A stretch of 64,000 nucleotides of DNA, taken from positions 322,747 through 386,746 of the forward strand of contig NC_043741.1 of assembly GCF_004337985.1 (NCBI RefSeq), written 5' to 3'. Of this stretch, positions 23,864-37,200 are shown one piece after another (within the stretch, counting starts at the first letter, position 1; each line of letters opens with the position of its first letter). A model generated the notes under the pieces. It was not told the DNA's origin and did not search any database. It saw only the letters and a list, made by a program, of their open reading frames with translations. This DNA comes from Pyricularia pennisetigena (taxonomy: Eukaryota > Ascomycota > Sordariomycetes > Magnaporthales > Pyriculariaceae). Position numbers and translations under genes: made by a program.

Positions 23864-24955
23864 TGCACGTAACGAATTTAATTCGTTAAATGGGTGTAGG
23901 GTATTGTACAGGGTAACGAACCACTAACGTAATTCCGCTAATGGGTTTGTGGGCTATTGTAAACCCTATTAAACGCATTAGGATTTAATGGGTTTATGGG
24001 CTATTGTAAACCCTATTAAACGCATTGAAAAAATTTAATGGGCTATTAGCGAACGAGTACTGGGGTTTTTGGCCCTAATTGGCTAGCGTAAACCCTATTG
24101 AAAATTTGAACCAATTACAGTGGCGTGCACGATCCACAATAACCATACCAAAAATTTTGGATTTGCAATACAAGCAATCGCTGCAGTGCCTAAAAGGGTT
24201 TAAATCGAACGTTAATTTTTAGCGATCCCCATTATAAGTATAGGTGGTTAGGTGCGGAATTAGCGCCTAAAACCAACAATTTCGCACAAAAACAGCATTA
24301 TTTTCGTCAATATACGTGCTGTAAAAATGCGACCATGACTAAAATAAAGCTTAAATTTCAGGTTTTACAGCGATGCAAAATGCATTTTAATGCACAAACT
24401 AAAACTTTTCCGGGTTTATAACCTGTTAATAATATGCGTTGTTAACAGGGGTTTAAATATTAATCCAAATGCGGCGTGGTGCTAGTTACATTATAAAAGC
24501 CTGTAATTACAGGGATTAAATGCATTAAATTATTAACTAAACTTGGGATTAATAGATTTAAGTCATTTGTGGGGGAGATTTTGCTTTATTTCCTTTATAT
24601 ATTTTCCGATATCGAAATGGGGGTCCGCGCCCCGCAAAGGGCTCCGGTGCCGTACACGATTTTCCGAAAAATGATTTTGTATACGTTGTTAAAAAAACAC
24701 CCTCATTTTTATACAAACCATTTCTAGGTTCGCACTAATTTGCTAATTTGGTAAAAATTTCAATCCGGTACAGGGTAGCTGATTCGTAAGTGCGGGGTGG
24801 GTGTTAAACCCGGTACAGGGTGAAACCCCATTCGCAGATATTTTAAATCGCAACTCCTGCAATACAAAATATAATAGAAAATCCGACAGCCCCAACAGCC
24901 CCACTTCGGCACTATCTATTGTGGCTTATATACACATAAACGTGGACCCATTACA

Positions 24956-25611
24956 TGTGAACATGGCTAGCGCAGGGCTCATTATATTAGCTACCCTGCA
25001 TTATCTTATAACGGCTAGCACGGGCTAATTTTATTAGTCACCCTGCATCGAATAAATAAATAAATATCAAATAAAACGTATACGCGTTTTTACATACAAA
25101 GCTTTACATATCACGTCTTTGTTCATAGTTTCAACAACAAAACAAATACGTCATATTTAATCTAGCTTAATGGTATAATGCACGTACCATAATCTATATC
25201 ATATATACGTTGAAGTGCGTGGGTTCGAATCCCGTTGTGGTCGCAGATTTTCTGTGCATGCATAAGCACAATAGGCCGTTAGGCTTAATGGGCCGTTAGG
25301 CTCAATAGGTCGGCAGGTCAGTCACATGAATAAGGCCAAATCATGTGACGTGACCCCGCATTCCGGACATCCGGATCGAAGATCTGCACCTACGGATTCG
25401 AACACGTAATTCATAACTTAGCCTTAGATTCATCACATTCATAACCTTCATCGATTCAACGATTCAACGAATCGATTGTGTAACAATATATTATCTCTAT
25501 TACCCGCTAGCAGACGGTTATCTGCCATTTCAACGTTCCATCAACCTTATACGTGATCCACTTTTCCCCGCGTTCAAGATTAAGCTTGGTCTATCTCGTA
25601 ACCTCCTCACA
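24956..25611 (-). mobile_element. Solo LTR, family B (copy 4), 656 bp
   Basis: Plus-strand reading TGTGAACATGG...CCTCACA with a perfect 5-bp duplication TTACA at 24,951-24,955 and 25,612-25,616. It is inserted inside a family-A LTR. Very similar to copy 3 and little mutated. Confidence 0.9.
25158..25247 (+). other. tRNA-like segment inside solo LTR B copy 4
   Basis: Box-A-like TAGCTTAATGG and box-B GGTTCGAATCC about 60 nt apart, as in the other three copies. The acceptor stem is missing. Confidence 0.5.
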
Positions 25612-25641
25612 TTACATGCTAAATAACGCATGTAATTAACA

Positions 25642-26640
25642 ATATTAATATAACGCGTTAATTTCTTAACGTTAAGGGATTTATGGTTTTCAAAAAAATA
25701 TTTAATTCCAGGTATACCACGTTCGAAATTCATAACGATGAATAAAACGGGCGGTGGCCCAGGGAATATAATAATAGTAAAAGTATAAATATATATAATA
25801 TTGAAGTTTTAAACAAGATTTTTGTAAACAAACGTATTAAATATTTATTTAAATTAATTTATATTATTCACGTTTTTGCCGGAATAATTTTTTATGCCCG
25901 AAAAATGGAAATTTATAGGTTTAAACCGGTTAAAAAAACGTAAATATTATATTAATTATTACAATTTCCTACGTAAAAAATTGGCTTTAATAGGCGGAGG
26001 AAATTCATTATTAAAACGGTATCCTACCCTATTAACGCGTAAATGTTTTCGGATTTGGAAATTTCGTAATATTTTTTTAAAAAAAATATTCGCGATCGTG
26101 TAAATCGGGTGATTTCGTAAAAGTTTGCCGTTATTATTTAAACGTGGATAAACTGTGTAAAATTAATGCGTTAATAACGGTTACGCTAAAATTTAATAAT
26201 ATCGCGAATAAATTTGGTTTCGGGGTTTATTTCCGTTTCGGATTCGGATTTTTTCGGTAATTGTTTTCAATCGATTAAAAAAGGTTTAAATTCCTATTCA
26301 TTTTAAATTATAAAATTGGGTAATAATAATTACAATAACAATAAAAACAAAAATAATTGCAACATTGATCAAAATAGTAAGGTTAAATTCAACGTAAGAT
26401 ATTAGGTTATAAATTGCGCGGATAGGAATATTTTTTCGGGTGTATTTATTAATATTATTGGAAATGTGTTTTCCATTATTGAATTCGGGTTTTGCTTAAA
26501 TTAATAGTATATTAAATAGTAGTTAATACACGTAAATATATAATATAATAATTTATTTTTTATTTTTTTATGTATCGGGGGGAATGGTGGTTAGCGATAT
26601 CGCAGCATTGGGTATTTTATTGGTGGTACCGTTATAAACG
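25642..26640 (-). repeat. Partial inverted copy of the DUF6589-type repeat (5' part)
   Basis: Reverse complement of about 28,720-29,710. The two short plus/minus open pieces (25,894-26,103 here and 29,297-29,479 there) correspond to each other and are antisense to the probable coding direction. The copy is truncated at 25,641 by the family-A LTR, so the conserved DUF6589 portion is absent. Confidence 0.6.
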
Positions 26641-26660
26641 GGGAGCTGCGATAAAATGTT

Positions 26661-26880
26661 AGTCTCAGGGCTCATCCCTGAAGCCCAGAGCTCCACAATT
26701 AAGCGTGGCTCAATTGCGGCTTTGCAATGTACCTGTGGGTCCATCCAAAGAACACTCTGGTTCAGGTCTGAGGACAACTTGTCGATTTTCGCCGTTCATG
26801 GCGGTATTTTTGGCCTTTTTTCGACCGACACTCCTTTATTATTTCACAATTACGCAAAATATTGAAAAAAGAAAATATCG
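26661..26880 (+). repeat. Dispersed repeat M1 (copy 3)
   Basis: Plus-strand copy starting TAGTCTCAGGGCT. It is the counterpart of 480-696 and 42,440-42,625, followed by the flank with TTTTTGGCC. It lies at the outer end of the partial DUF6589 repeat. Confidence 0.6.
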
Positions 26881-28250
26881 TTGAAAATAGCGTTTATTAC
26901 CGCTATTAGCAGCGATTTGATTTATTTTATTATTTATTATAACGGCCGAATTGGATACCACCTGCCCTTAATCCGTTTATGGCGGTACTGGTTTTTCGAT
27001 TTTTTTTTCGATTTTGGATTTTTTTTAATATTATTTTCAATTTTCAACCAAATTTTGAAATTTCTGCACGTGGAGGGTTATGTATACATATTTACCGTGA
27101 CGTTAAATTTTGGTGCATATAACGTATTATATAAGCAGTTAAATAAACGGATAGGCTAAGTATACATTTTTTATATATAATTTGCAATCGAAATTCGTTT
27201 ATATTTTTACCAATTTTGACGATAATAAAACCAAATTTACAGGGACTGGATTACGTACACAAACAAACGTTCACGTTAGATCCAATTTGGGATTTTCGCT
27301 TTAAAAAATCTTTTATATAAAAAAATGCTAAATATATATATTTTTGATCGATTTTTTGCTTTATTTAATTAATTTTATATTATTTTATTTTGCGGCCAAA
27401 CTTTATGCATTTTGCACGACGGGGATAATATATATATATATATAATACTATTTTCCAATTTGGTATATATATCGAATTATATAAGCCGTTGAATAAACGG
27501 ATAGGTAAAATGTATATAATTTTATATATAATTTACAATCGAAACGCTTTTATATTTTCACCGATTTATACAACAATAGAACCAAAGCTCCGGGGATTAA
27601 ATAAGATGTATTAAGAAACGTCAACGTGGAATCCAATTTGTAATACCCGTTTATATTATTTTTTTATAAAAGGAAATGTTAAATTTGTGTTATATTTTTA
27701 TTTTTTGCTTTATTTAATTGAATACAATTTATAAAAGTTAAATTGAATAACGATTTTATATAAGCCCTTACTCAGATGATAGCGTTTAAATGTTTTTTAA
27801 TTTAAAAATTATTTGCGTAAATTATTTAGCTTTTAAATAAATTCATAATTAATATAAAAATACTAATAAAAGCTCTGTTTTAAACCATCATTGTATGCAC
27901 TTTGTAATAGTAAGTCCGGTAAATAATAAACATTTTTATTTAAGCTTGAATAAATACTATACTGCATCATTTAAAATTATAATTAAATATAATAAAAAAT
28001 TACAAATTTTACTTAATATTTTAATATGTTTCCAAATAAGTTGGATAAAGAAACGCGGTTTTTAATAAAAGGATTGCCAAAATCCAATCAATTTAATACA
28101 GGTTAGTTCACATTTTTACGATTTTTATTTAATTTTATATTCGAATATTTAATTGTATACCGTGGTTACACCATTTATATTATTATCATAATGCGTATAT
28201 AATATATATACCCGCTATAAACGGCGAAATGCGACAAATTATCGTTAATA
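26881..28250. repeat. AT-rich region with a ~350-bp degenerate tandem pair
   Basis: No gene. Two diverged direct units start near 27,126 (ATTATATAAGCAGTT) and 27,475 (ATTATATAAGCCGTT), each followed by AAACGGATAGG, a TATATATAATTT block and a TTTTTGCTTTATTTAATT block. From about 27,750 to 28,200 I see only AT-rich sequence without open frames. Confidence 0.55.
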
Positions 28251-28309
28251 ATACCGCTATAAACGGCGGAATGCGACAAATTATTGTTGGTAATACTGGC
28301 GTACCGCCA

Positions 28310-28725
28310 TAAATGGCGAAATGCGACAAGATGTCCTCAGATTAGAACGAGCGCGATCTTTTCGGCCAATGTAATTGGTCGAAAAGCTATGTGGCTGAAA
28401 GGTATATGGAGCGTTCGGTCCCCACTCCGAAGCAGGGGGGTCTAGTCTAAGCACTGAGACTATGCAAAGCCGCAATTGAGCCACGAAGTGGAGCGAAGGG
28501 AACGAAGTGGATCAATTGTGGAGTTCTGGGCTTCAGGGATAAGCCCTGAGACTAGCTAAAAGGTTAGTCTCAGTGCTTAGACTAAACCCCCCTGCTTCGC
28601 AGTGGGGACCGAGCGCTCCATGTACCTTTTAACCATATGGTTTTTCGACCAATTACATTGGCCGAAAAAATCGCGTTCGTTCTAGTTTGAGGACAATTTG
28701 TCGCATTTCGCCGTTCATAGCGGTA
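28310..28725. repeat. Inverted-repeat element M2 (fold-back), ~150-bp arms
   Basis: The left arm about 28,310-28,456 and right arm about 28,567-28,725 are near-perfect inverted copies: each contains ACCGAGCGCTCCAT or its complement and TCGACCAATTACATTGGC. An M1 fragment (28,457-28,554) lies between them. One arm alone occurs at 42,627-42,694 and about 23,735-23,855. The structure fits a fold-back or MITE-like element, possibly the ends of a larger repeat. Confidence 0.65.
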
Positions 28726-28899
28726 CCACCAATAAAATACCCAATGCTGCGATATCGCCAACCACTATTCCCCCCGACACACAAAAAAATAAAAAATTTC
28801 TACCATTATACCATATATTTACGCATATTAACCTTTATTCGATATATTATTAAACCAAATAAAACCCGAATCCAACAATGGAAAACACATTTCCAATAA

Positions 28900-29958
28900 T
28901 ACCAATAAATATACCCGAAAAAATATTCCCATCCGCGTAACCTGCAACCCAATATTTTACGTCCGATTTAACCCTATTACTTTTATCGATATCGCAATTA
29001 TTTTCGTTTTTATCGCTATCCTAATTACTATCGCCCAATCGTATATTCGAAAATAAATGGGAATTTAGGCTTTTTTTAATCGATTAAAAGCAATTACCGA
29101 AGGAATTCGAATCCGAAGCGGAAATAAACCCCGAAACCAAATTTATTCGCGATATTACCAAATTTTGGCGTAACCGTTACCGACGCACCAATTTTACGTA
29201 ATTTATCCACGTTTGGGTAATAGCGGCAAATTTTTACGAAATTACCCGATTTACCCTATCGCGAATATTTTTTTTTAAAAAAGCATTACGAAACCTTTAA
29301 ATCCGAAAACGTTTACGCGCTAATGGGGTCGAATACCGTTTTAATAATAAATTTCCTGCGCCTATCGAAGCCGACCTTTTGCGCAGGGAATTGCAGCAAT
29401 TAATATAATATTTACGCTTTTTTAACCGGTTCGAATTTACAAATTTCCAATTTTCGGGAATAAAAAATTGTTCCGCCAAAAACGTAAACGATATGGATTA
29501 GTTTAAACAAATATTTAACACGTCCACCCAGGAAATTCCGTCCAAAATGCCAATATTATATAAATTTATATTTTTACTATTATTGCATTCCCGGGGCCAC
29601 CGCCCGTTTTATCCATCGTTATAAATTTCGAACGTAGTATACCTGGAACCAAATACCTTTTTAAAAACTACAAACCCCCCAACGTTAAAGGATTAACGCG
29701 TTATATTAATATTAGCGATTTTAACCTTCGGATATTCCCCCCAAAAAAGCAATTATTTGCTACGCGCATTCGCATTATACCTTATAAATAATGGAGTTTT
29801 ACAACGTATTATAAACATATTATCCGGGTTTGGAATATATTTATTTTATAAAACTATTAAACGGTAAACCCAACAGTTTGTCGCCGTTGCCCGAATACGT
29901 TATTAGCAATATTTATATTTATATTTAGCTTTTACTTCGAACAATAATAATAATTTTT

Positions 29959-30014
<56 letters not shown>

Positions 30015-31830
30015 TATAAATAAATTTAAAAAGGATCGCTCGTGACCTAACACTATCCTTCGTATATAATAATTTTAACTTTCTGGACAAGGTATAGGAC
30101 CTTAAATATGGAAAACGTAACCGAATGCAAAATTTAACATCGTATTTCTTTATATTAACGCCAGGATTTGAACGATATACGTAATTCCAATGGTACGCCA
30201 CCGTACCTTTCCGCCAAAAATGGTTGCAAACGCCCGCCTTTTTACAATATCCGGACACCTATAACGAAAACGCCAAATATTATATAATACACCAAATTTG
30301 TAGCTTTTTATTCCCCAACCGCCCACATACGCCTGGAACAATCCCACAATACCCTACCCTCGCACGAACTACACTAACCTTTTACCTTATCCAAACCCCC
30401 GCCATTACCGAAAACGAAAGGGAATACGCAGGAATTATCCAAATCCACGAAATCCTTTTTAAACGTTTTTTAAATTTATTACCCGACCATTTCGATTACT
30501 TTTCCGTCCTGCTCCTCGTTTATAGGGATTAAAAAACAACGTTATATATCCGTACCATTTAGGGAATTTATATCGAATTATTTTAATTTTTTAACAAAAA
30601 ACAATGGATATTACCCGTACCAGCGTTTTTCCATATCGAATTTAATTTTATTAACCAGTTATAATAATATTACGCCCCCATTATATCTATAAATATAATA
30701 AGGTTGGGGAAATATAACCAGTTTTAAAAAAATAAAAAGGAGTTTTACCACGTTTTACGGTTTTTATAAAATGTATTCCGGTCCCGCATTTTATACATTA
30801 TAATTGCTGTTTTAATCCAAAACGGATTATTGGACAGGGATTAAATTTTTAAAAACGCCCTGGAAAAGGTTTTTACCGATATACCATATAATATATATAT
30901 TTCCGTGGTAAACCGTATTTACGATAATATATTCGCTGGTTATATTAACGGTTTAATAGGTATTGGATTATGGGATATAAAACCTAAAATTAATATCGCC
31001 TTCCGTACGCAACGCCGCTATTTGCAAATAATTAATTTTTTATAAATAATAATAAACGCGTTCCACCAAGGAAATTACGGCGTATTGGAAACTATAGTGC
31101 CGTAATTGGTCCTATTTTTTTACGGTTGTAAAACAAAAAACTATAGCCCTAAAATACTATATTTAACCTGGTTATTACGATTAAAGGTTATAAATTAACC
31201 GTTACGCACCGGGATTTTAAAATTAACGTTCGTCAAATATACTACGGCCGGGAATGGATTTAAACCGGTAAACCTAGCAATTAAATATATTAATAGGGGT
31301 TTCGTTATAAATAATAAAAATAACCGCAATTCCACGCACGATTTGCGAAAAATATTCCTAAATTATGCAACGATGGGGCCAATCGCAATTACGGTGCGTA
31401 AAACATTGGAAAACATCGCCCGTACACGCATTAATAGCAAATACCACATAATATTAACCAACCAAACCATAATCCACTATACGTATTTGTTATTCCAAAA
31501 TGGTTGGGGAAACGAAAAAACCGAAATATTACCCAGTTTCGATTTCGACGGCCTTAATTTATTATACCTGGGTTTGAAAAAACTAATAGGCGATAAATTG
31601 GAGGTATTTAATTAAAAAATCGTACGCCCCAATAACGTGTTATTTTAAACGGATATTGAAAAAATAGAGGCAAATCCAAAGGAAAAATACAACCGGATAA
31701 ACGGTTTAAATATTAGTGGTATAATTAACACCGAAAAAGATTTGCTGGACGGAATATACGAAAAATCCGACGAAAAAGGCGTATAAAATTTAAAATAATA
31801 AAAGGTAAATTACGTAAACCAAAGCGGGTA
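28900..31830 (+). pseudogene. DUF6589-domain protein, RIP-degraded
   Basis: Plus-strand frames from about 30,380 read like the fungal DUF6589 family. There is a YTRT/ENEREYAG-type start and IHEILFKRFLNLLPDHFDY; a GDQ-like segment broken by a stop; then QWILPVPAFFHIEFNFINQL, the family's LPVPGLFH hallmark. Further on come HQGNYGVLETIVP, FFYGCKTKNYSPKILYLTWL and AIKYINRGFVINN, where the family has a short EHxN-type segment. The last clear open piece is 31,343-31,615. DUF6589 has no established biochemical role that I know of and is common in fungal repeats. The N-terminal part (28,900-30,000) is unrecognisable. Confidence 0.58.
29965..30010. repeat. (AT)n microsatellite
   Basis: About 22-23 uninterrupted AT dinucleotides. 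It lies within the degraded DUF6589-type repeat and creates a spurious Tyr-Ile run in one frame. No other role is visible. Confidence 0.95.
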
Positions 31831-32256
31831 AAAACGAGGATCGTTCCATTATAAAAAGGAGTTAAATGGACGAATAACGGTGACCTTACCCGCGAATAAC
31901 GGAGGTAAAACAGCGTCCGCAAAACCAATAAATACAAATAAACAAATACCAATTGTAAATTTGGTTTAAAATAAAATGCGAGGTATAATTTCCTCCAAAA
32001 TCCTCCGTATAAATAACCCGTTTCCTATCCATTTTCCTTGCCCAAATAAATTATATTTTCCATCCACCGCCAATTATAAATCCAGCAAAAAAAATCCTGG
32101 TAATAACCGTTATTATAATACCTTATTAACCAGGAATAATAGATCCATTAAACCGGATTTTAATAGTGATAATTGTTATAATATTACATATATAAAACCC
32201 CTAATTTTATAGCACCAAACCCCAAAAAAAAAGCAAAACAAAAAAACCCAAACCGA

Positions 32257-34035
32257 TTAAAAAAAACGAAAACGTTTGGCAACGTTAAATATTTTTTTAA
32301 AAATGGGTTTGTTAGCGTTACGCCTCTTTTTCCGAACTGGGGTCGCGGTAAACGATCCAGGGACCGAATCGTCCTCCTCCTTATCCTTTTTTGAAATAAA
32401 TATGCAGGGTTTCCTTAACGAATCGAATATAAATTTATCGTAATTAAAGCCAAAATCGATAAATAAAGAAAACGGAATAACGACCGCCAAAAAATTGGCG
32501 TTATTATTACCAGAAATGCCTTTTTTAAACGGTTTATTGGTTTCCCGGCGTTTAATAACCCAGGAGCCAAAATCCTTTATTAAAGCCCCGATAACCCGCG
32601 CGGTCGCGGTTTCGTCGTAAAATCCATCGTTATTTTTAATCTATTTTATTAATTTAATTATAAACCCCTAATCCATAATGGTAAAATCGAAATAAGGTAA
32701 ATGTGTACGATTAATATAATTAATAAACGTATTACGGCCACCATTTTGTTCCTGGTATTAATAATTAATATAAACTAAACCTAACGTTAAAATAAAAGTT
32801 GACGTTTTTTCCACCAAATCCTATTCGTTAAACTGTTTAAAAATATTTAATACGAGCATTAAAACCAGGCGAAAATAGAATTCGCTTATGCGGCGCGTCC
32901 TATTAAAATAAAAAATATTAAAATGTTGGGGGGGTTTTGCTATCCAAACGAAACAATTAAAAGGCCAGGAAAATATAATTGCCATTACCTTATACGTTAA
33001 AAATTGTTTAACAATTGGAAATTGGATAATTTTGGGGAAATATATGCGCGTAATGTATTTAAATAATATTTATTATATATTAGTAACGGCCGGAACAGTA
33101 AAAAAAAGGGTATTAACCTTCCGGAACATGCGATTTTTTACCCAATCGAAAAAGGTACCTCGTATTTCGAAAATGCGCCAAATAACAGGTTTATTTTAAC
33201 CCAACCGAATTAAACGACCACAAATTTGCAACTGTGTATTAGCGTTCCATATTAAGGGGATAATAATACCAGTGCAACAATTGGGGTGCAAATTAAAATT
33301 AGCGTTGGAAATGTTAATATTTAGGATATAAACGTTAAAATTGGAGCTGGAATCGGTGAAATCGGAAACGGTTTTATCGCGTTCGGTTTAAGATAAACCT
33401 AATCGAATAATAGCCACACCGAAACTGGTTTTTTCTAAAATAAAAGCAATAAAACTAAAAAAATTAGTAGGTATATTAAAAATTGTAATAATTGTTACAA
33501 AAATGGAAAAATAACAATTATTATAACATTTATTATAATCCAAAAATATAAAAATTGTAACAATTGTTACAATAATTGTGGGGAAGGAAAGGGATTATAA
33601 TAATTATTATTATATAACTAATTTACGTTTAAATCCAAGGATTGGGGGTTATAACCAGGACGCGTTAACCCTTTTTTTTCCTTTATACAAATTTTAATTA
33701 CGCGGGCAATAAATAACGATTCGTTTAATATAAAATGGATTATTTTAACCCTGCCCGACGGAAATAACGTTTTAGGATTAGTGCAAATTTTCGAATAAAC
33801 CCAGTTAAAAGGACCGTCGCCGTTATATTAAATTAAAACGTCCACAATTACCGATCCAAAACGGGTTTCTCCTTTTTGTAAATTTTTTTTAAAATTTTGT
33901 CGGACGTTACGGTATTTGGTTTTAAAATCCATTCCTTTTAACGCCAATATTTTACCCAATTCCGCCGAATTAACATCCCGGGTATCGTCCTCGGCGTGGA
34001 TTATTAACCAAAAAAAGTAATTAATTGTTAAAAAC
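32257..34035 (-). pseudogene. SNF2-like helicase C-lobe, RIP-degraded copy 2
   Basis: On the minus strand at about 33,180-33,310 the sequence reads NFNLHPNC, GIIIPLIWNANTQLQICGR and LIRLG followed by a TAA where the family has Gln. This is motif V-VI of SNF2 ATPases (GLNL...WN...Q..GR..R.GQ), with the stop explained by CAA-to-TAA. Downstream, 32,490-32,257 is an open, Lys/Arg-rich C-terminal tail. Matches 14,679-15,712. In sense direction it follows the block at 34.2-38.4 kb, from which it is separated by a solo LTR. The ATP-binding lobe is not identified with confidence. Confidence 0.6.
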
Positions 34036-34243
34036 TGTCACGGCCAGGCATACATTGGAGAACCTCAGTATATTAGGCGCTATCGACGAAAATTCTAAAC
34101 TGAAGAGAAGAGAGAAATTACAATCAACGACGCGCTCAAGAGACGCGCTTAAATCCGGAGGTAGTGGATCCTTGTCCGATCCCTGGCTCGGTGTGGAGCC
34201 GAGTCGTGATTCTGAGGGTAGGTCTAGGGGCCTGATCCTCACA
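34036..34243 (-). mobile_element. Solo LTR of the Ty3/gypsy chromovirus, 208 bp
   Basis: Plus-strand reading TGTCACGGCC...GATCCTCACA, bounded by a perfect 5-bp duplication AAAAC at 34,031-34,035 and 34,244-34,248. Base for base it equals 62,746-62,953 in the 3' LTR of the element at the end of the window, but it holds only one of the two 114-bp units found there. It interrupts the degraded SNF2-like gene yet shows no RIP, so it is recent. The open frames across it are LTR shadows. Confidence 0.93.
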
Positions 34244-37200
34244 AAAACTGCAATAAGCGGATAAAACCCATATTAAAAAAAACCGAGGTTTGGCGGTCAC
34301 CAATTATGGTATCCGTATTAGTGGGAGCTCCTAATGGAGCGGGACCAATATCGTCGGTATTTTCGCCCACGAATACGGTAATAATATTTTTGAAAATTGT
34401 TTCGGTATTTGTTATAACGTTTTCGAAACGGTGGCCAAATTGGAATTTTTTAATAATAATATTATAAAGCGGAATGCGTTTACGGGGATAAATAATTGTA
34501 CCGTTAGGTAAGGTGAACCCGGTATCCATACCCCTGCGTACCGTAAATACGCCCGTATATTTAAAAATTATTAACGATTTTTCGTTTAATATAATGGTAG
34601 GAATTATAAAATTTAAAATTCGAGGGTAAAACAACCACTATTTCCAACCTATCGATTCGAATTTTTATAGGGAAGTTTTGGTGTTTTTATCGATATTAAA
34701 AACAACGAAACAATTATTATTTTCCCAAATATAATCGGCTATAAATATATTTTTTTAGGACAGGTTTTTAGGTCGGGCGAAAGGGATCGCAATTTTATCC
34801 CAAACCAGGGTATTAAGGCCAATAATATCCCTAATTTTGTTAATAATCGGCGTGGTAAAGGCCATACCCCGATTAATACAAAAAATAAGGCGAAATGCGC
34901 GGTGTATTATCGATTCGCGGTAACGGAAATATTGAATTTCGTTTCCAATTATACGTTAAAAAAGGGTACCGGATAGTTAATATATAACCAAACGCCGGAT
35001 ATTTTTGGTGTTTTCGCCCGTGGAAAAATCGGCCTTCCGACCGTTTTTACGTTAACGGTTCCTAATAAAATTATTTAATTTAAACAAATATATTTATATA
35101 ACGAAATTATAATAATTGTTACAAAAAATATTTACTAAATATTATTTTTAATGTCGGAATTATCGTCGAAATTGTCGACGTCGGGGGGGCGCTGCTAAAA
35201 ATTGGAATCGATAACCTTATTTATATACCATAGGTTAAATACTTTTTCCGCGTTATAAATTTCGTCCAATTGCTCAGTTTTTCGGATTAGGAATATTAAA
35301 TAAAATATAATAATAACCGTACCCGCAAATTTGGGATTAAATTTGCGGGCGGCGAATTTGGTTAAAATATTGTAAAATTGCGCTTAGGTAAAAATAGCAA
35401 CCGTTCGCGGGGTATCGGCAGCGCATACCTCGGTTAAATTATAACAGCATTTAACGTCGAGGGTTGGGAAATTGGTTATTATTTTTTTAAATATTTGCGA
35501 AATAAGGCTGGCCGGGACGAAAATCAAAATGGGAAAATATCCGTCGGTATTTTGGATAAATCGGTCGTGTTGGTAACGCATATACCATATATAAATCGCC
35601 GTAAAATAAATAATTGTTTTTTTTATATTTATTTCGTTGGTTAATAGCCAATTTTTAAAAATTAATTGCTCCAATTTTAATAAGGTGTGGGCATTTAAAC
35701 CGAAAAAAAAATTAATTTAGCAAAAACAAAAATTGTAACAATAATTACAAAAATAGGGGTGGGATTGTAACAGTAATTACAAAAATAAGGGCAGGATTAT
35801 AACAGTAATTACAAAAATAAAGGCAAAATTGTAACGACAGTCACAATTATTAAGGATAATATATATATAATTTACCAACTAATTAATAGGGTAGTTAATA
35901 GCGACCAAAAGGAATATTAGGTATATCCCAGTTAAATTAAAAATATTTACCCTTAATTTTTTTGTATTTAAAACCGATTTTGTTATCGGTATTTAAACCG
36001 TCGATAGGTAAGGTGTTTTAAAAAAGGCGCAACTTTTTTATAATAACCTAAATCGCGTCCGAATTAAAAAAATAACCAATCCAGGGATAACTTTTAATTA
36101 AAAAAAAAAATTGCGCATAATATGCCAAAAAAACCGTTGAAATCCTTTCGCGGGCGTCCTCGAAAATTTCCTTTTTTGCGCGGTCCATATCAGCAAATCG
36201 ATCGGCGATAATAAATTAGGTTTATATAAAATTGAAAAAATCGTTTTATTGGTCGTCGCCAAAAGATTTGGGATAAAGTTCGGTAATTTTTATTTTGGGT
36301 TTGGTAAGGATGGGACGATGGAACCGCCCCTCGTCGTACAAATTGTTAAAAATACCTTCAAATATTAACAAATCCAATAGGTGTATTTAAATTTAATTTG
36401 CACGCTTTTTTTCTTTTTCAGCCGTCCGACCTTAATAGGCTTAAAACGGGACCAAATATCGATAACGAGCATTATTATCGTCCTGTTATAACAGGCGCGG
36501 TTAAAACCAAATAAATTGGCGACGTCGATAATTTGGTCGGTTCGCGAACGGGCAACCAAACGATGTTAAAATTGTATTAAATGCAAATTATTTAAAGCGA
36601 TAACGTTATCGGCGATAATTGTATAATCGGCGATAATAAACAGGGTGGAAGATTGTTCAATATTAAATTTAAAAAAGTTGCGGCAATTTCCACCAAAATT
36701 GTTAAAACTTTCCTTATTTTTAATAACGATTTTTCCCTGCCGGCGAGAAATAAAATAAAAAAAATGGTAACAAATTTTAAACCAATCGTCGATATAGTAA
36801 CCGTTATATATATATAGTTAAAAATTAGCGGTTTTAAACTTTTAATCGCCGTTTTTAAAATTAGGTCCGGTGGTTATTATCCGCAGGTAAATTAATATCG
36901 TGGCGAGGATTATGGGAATTATAGCCGGTTTAAATTTGTTTGCGAATATTTTTAACCCGGGGAGGTTAATGTCGCTTTAGCGGATAAAAGGGGGGATAAG
37001 GGGTAGGCGACGCCGATTTGCCAAATTATCGAAAATGGGTTTGGTATCCCTATCGTTAAATATATCCGGTACGGAAGCCAAGGTCTTTTACCAAACGGGT
37101 ATTTTATTACCTTTAATTTGTTTGCCGGGATTACCTGTTTTAAAATAAATTAAAAAACCGAATACGTCGGCGATTCAAAATAAATTAACTAATAATTAAA

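Larger units (their letters stand above)
23864..25641 (-). mobile_element. Ty1/copia (family A) leader and LTR copy 7, with nested insertion
   Basis: 23,864-24,423 is the leader region and 24,424-25,641 the LTR (minus sense; plus-strand reading TGTTAATA...AATTAACA). The LTR is split by a family-B solo LTR at 24,956-25,611. Without it and the duplicated 5 bp, the LTR is about 557 bp, the same as other copies. This confirms the LTR limits. Confidence 0.68.

Noticed and set aside
29965..30010. The AT dinucleotide run as a telomere, origin or centromere signal
   Set aside because: It is a simple microsatellite within a degraded repeat; no TTAGGG-type repeats are present, and the window alone cannot show a centromere.
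34021..34264. Open frames on both strands at 34,021-34,264, repeated at 62,623-63,213
   Set aside because: They cross the unmutated chromovirus LTR; openness reflects lack of RIP, not coding.
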